DNA of 64,000 nt, from assembly GCF_035582795.1 (NCBI RefSeq), contig NC_134367.1, forward strand, positions 45,349,062 to 45,413,061, written 5' to 3'. The position numbers were made by a program, and so were the translations under genes. Shown here one piece after another: positions 62,640 to 64,000 of this stretch (its first letter is position 1; each line of letters opens with the position of its first letter). Under the pieces are notes generated by a model. It saw nothing but the letters and a program-made list of their open reading frames with translations. It was not told where the DNA came from and searched no databases. This DNA comes from Mycteria americana. Taxonomy: Eukaryota > Chordata > Aves > Ciconiiformes > Ciconiidae.

Positions 62640-64000
62640 TGTAAACACTGAAGCTGCTGTTTCTCATTGCTGAAGGAGGACTGCTACTGATCCATAAAGC
62701 TCACTATCTGTGCAGTTTTAAATTCACTCCGTTTACCAGTATCCTGAGACACATTTGTAAGACTGCTAAGAAGTTGCTGAGAACAGACAATGGATTCCTC
62801 CAGCATCTTCTTGTTTTCATCATTTATGTCCTTGAGCTCTTGAAGAAATTATCCAGAGATGCAATACATTTGTTTTGAAGCAGAATTTTACTGCTGACTA
62901 GGTCCATAGTTTCCAGGTAAACAATTTTTTGCCCAGCAGTGACAGTGGTCTTCAAACTTCAATTTTTTGAAGTTTGTATACCAGCTGTATACAATTTTTT
63001 GAAGCTGTGTACCAGCTAAGTTCTTCTGTGTCTCCTGTGCCAACAGGTCCAGCTGACTTTGCAGTGAGGACACTAATTCATTTGTGTTCTTCGTATATCC
63101 AAGTCTTTCCATTTCCACTTCTTAAATTCTCAGAGTGTTTTGCAGCTGAGAAAAAACAGACTGTTTCTTCCTGTAATTTTTTCAGAGACGGAGATCTCCT
63201 AAGAAGATATTAATTTATTTTTATGGCCCTCCACCTCATCAGCCACAGCAGAACATTTCCTCATGTTATTCTAAAACTGACAGTTTAGTGCCAGGACAAG
63301 TTCCACCAGTGGTGTCAAGATATTTAATGCTCTTCCTAATCCACATATATGCTCCTCAGTCAACCTCAACAGCTCCGCTTTACTAGCAAATGGCAGAGTC
63401 TTATTTTGTAATATTTTTTCAAACATATAAGAAAGTTCAGTGGACAGCAATTTTTTAAAAGAGGCAAAAGACACTAACTAATGCAAATACATTAGCTGCT
63501 GAACAACTGGTAGATAGGAGGCCACCTATAAAATATGCATAAGATGGCAACATCTGTTGCTGCTTCAGACTGTTCTCACTAACTGAATCTGGTATTTTCT
63601 TGAACAGAACATTCATTTCTCCTGCAAATGTATTTGGACAATAGCATCGTCTTGATCAACAGCCTTCTTATGATCCAGTTTTGCATAGATACATCTTTTG
63701 TATTAACGGTACTAACCAAATGGCTAGCTGTGCCACGAAGTTTTTCTTTGGTGTTTTCCAAAACTGAAACCACATATTCTTTCTCAGCCAGAGGAACCCT
63801 GGTTTCCTGCAGATCCGTCTGTGCTTCTTTCAGTTCTTTCACCTTGATTTGCAGATCTGTTTTCATTGTTAAGGTTCGCTTTTATTAATTGTGAATGGTT
63901 TAGTGATTGTTTTCACTTCTTCTTCCATGGCACTGATTATGTCAATATACTCGGCAACTTGTTCTTCCTGAACTGTCAGCTTTCTTTTAAGGGCTTCATG
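62640..64000 (-). pseudogene. KIF11: KIF11 (kinesin-5/Eg5) processed pseudogene, partial, runs off the right edge
   Basis: The minus strand translates in collinear pieces to the KIF11 stalk and tail, from about residue 390 to about 880 of a ~1056-residue protein. Seen: KLTVQEEQVAEYID, LQIKVKELKEAQTDLQETR, VLENTKEKLRGTASHL, VDQDDAIVQ, KQQQML, GGLLSTSCSA, MFEKILQNKTLPFASKAEL, SVADE-type and EESIVCSQQLLSSL blocks, all in family order. The reading frame changes repeatedly (for example near 63870 and 63610) and stops are frequent, so it is not a working gene. The normal gene has many introns, but none interrupts these 1.36 kb, which points to reverse transcription of an mRNA. The motor domain, if kept, lies right of position 64000. 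The 3' end is unclear and no poly(A) tract is visible. An internal ~32-bp tandem duplication lies near 62961-63020. Confidence 0.85.

Overview
The window is nuclear DNA from a bird. The evidence is several copies of the avian LINE family CR1, recognised by reverse-transcriptase fragments and by 3' tails made of ATTCTATG- or ATTCTGTG-type octamers. There is also one LTR of a type that is common in neoavian genomes, an AT-rich background with two sharp CpG islands, and one clear vertebrate gene with introns. A non-galliform (neoavian) bird is likely, but the species cannot be read from the sequence.

Layout. Bases 1-9150 are AT-rich non-coding sequence with one old CR1 tail (about 4.9 kb). A CpG island at about 9.15-10.5 kb is a promoter. 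By synteny with human chromosome 6q16 (GPR63 - NDUFAF4 - KLHL32) it may belong to GPR63, whose coding exon would lie left of the window. Bases 10.5-38.2 kb are intergenic and carry very old CR1/L3-like fragments (16.3, 17.0 and 20.4 kb), a possible LTR remnant (23.7 kb), and younger CR1 copies (25.2, 27.6, 28.1, 28.5 and 33.2 kb).

The one gene that can be annotated with confidence is NDUFAF4, a mitochondrial complex I assembly factor. It lies on the minus strand in three exons (42176-42050, 41390-41293, 39030-38734). Splice phases match and the predicted protein is 173 residues. Its start sits in a second CpG island (about 41.55-42.88 kb) with a perfect NRF1-type palindrome just upstream of the ATG. 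The right side of that island may also drive a plus-strand transcript.

Bases 43-64 kb would be KLHL32 5' territory or the intergenic region before it. No KLHL32 coding exon was recognised. This stretch holds a large CR1 with ORF1 esterase, endonuclease and reverse transcriptase, all broken (53.2-56.8 kb). It also holds a solo LTR (61.7-62.3 kb) and, running off the right edge, an intronless, broken copy of the KIF11 (kinesin-5) stalk on the minus strand. That copy is best read as a processed pseudogene, which is uncommon in birds. One unassigned but well-formed candidate exon lies at 50270-50470.

I found no new multi-gene system. The observations most worth checking are the KIF11 retrocopy, the unassigned exon, and the NDUFAF4 promoter architecture.
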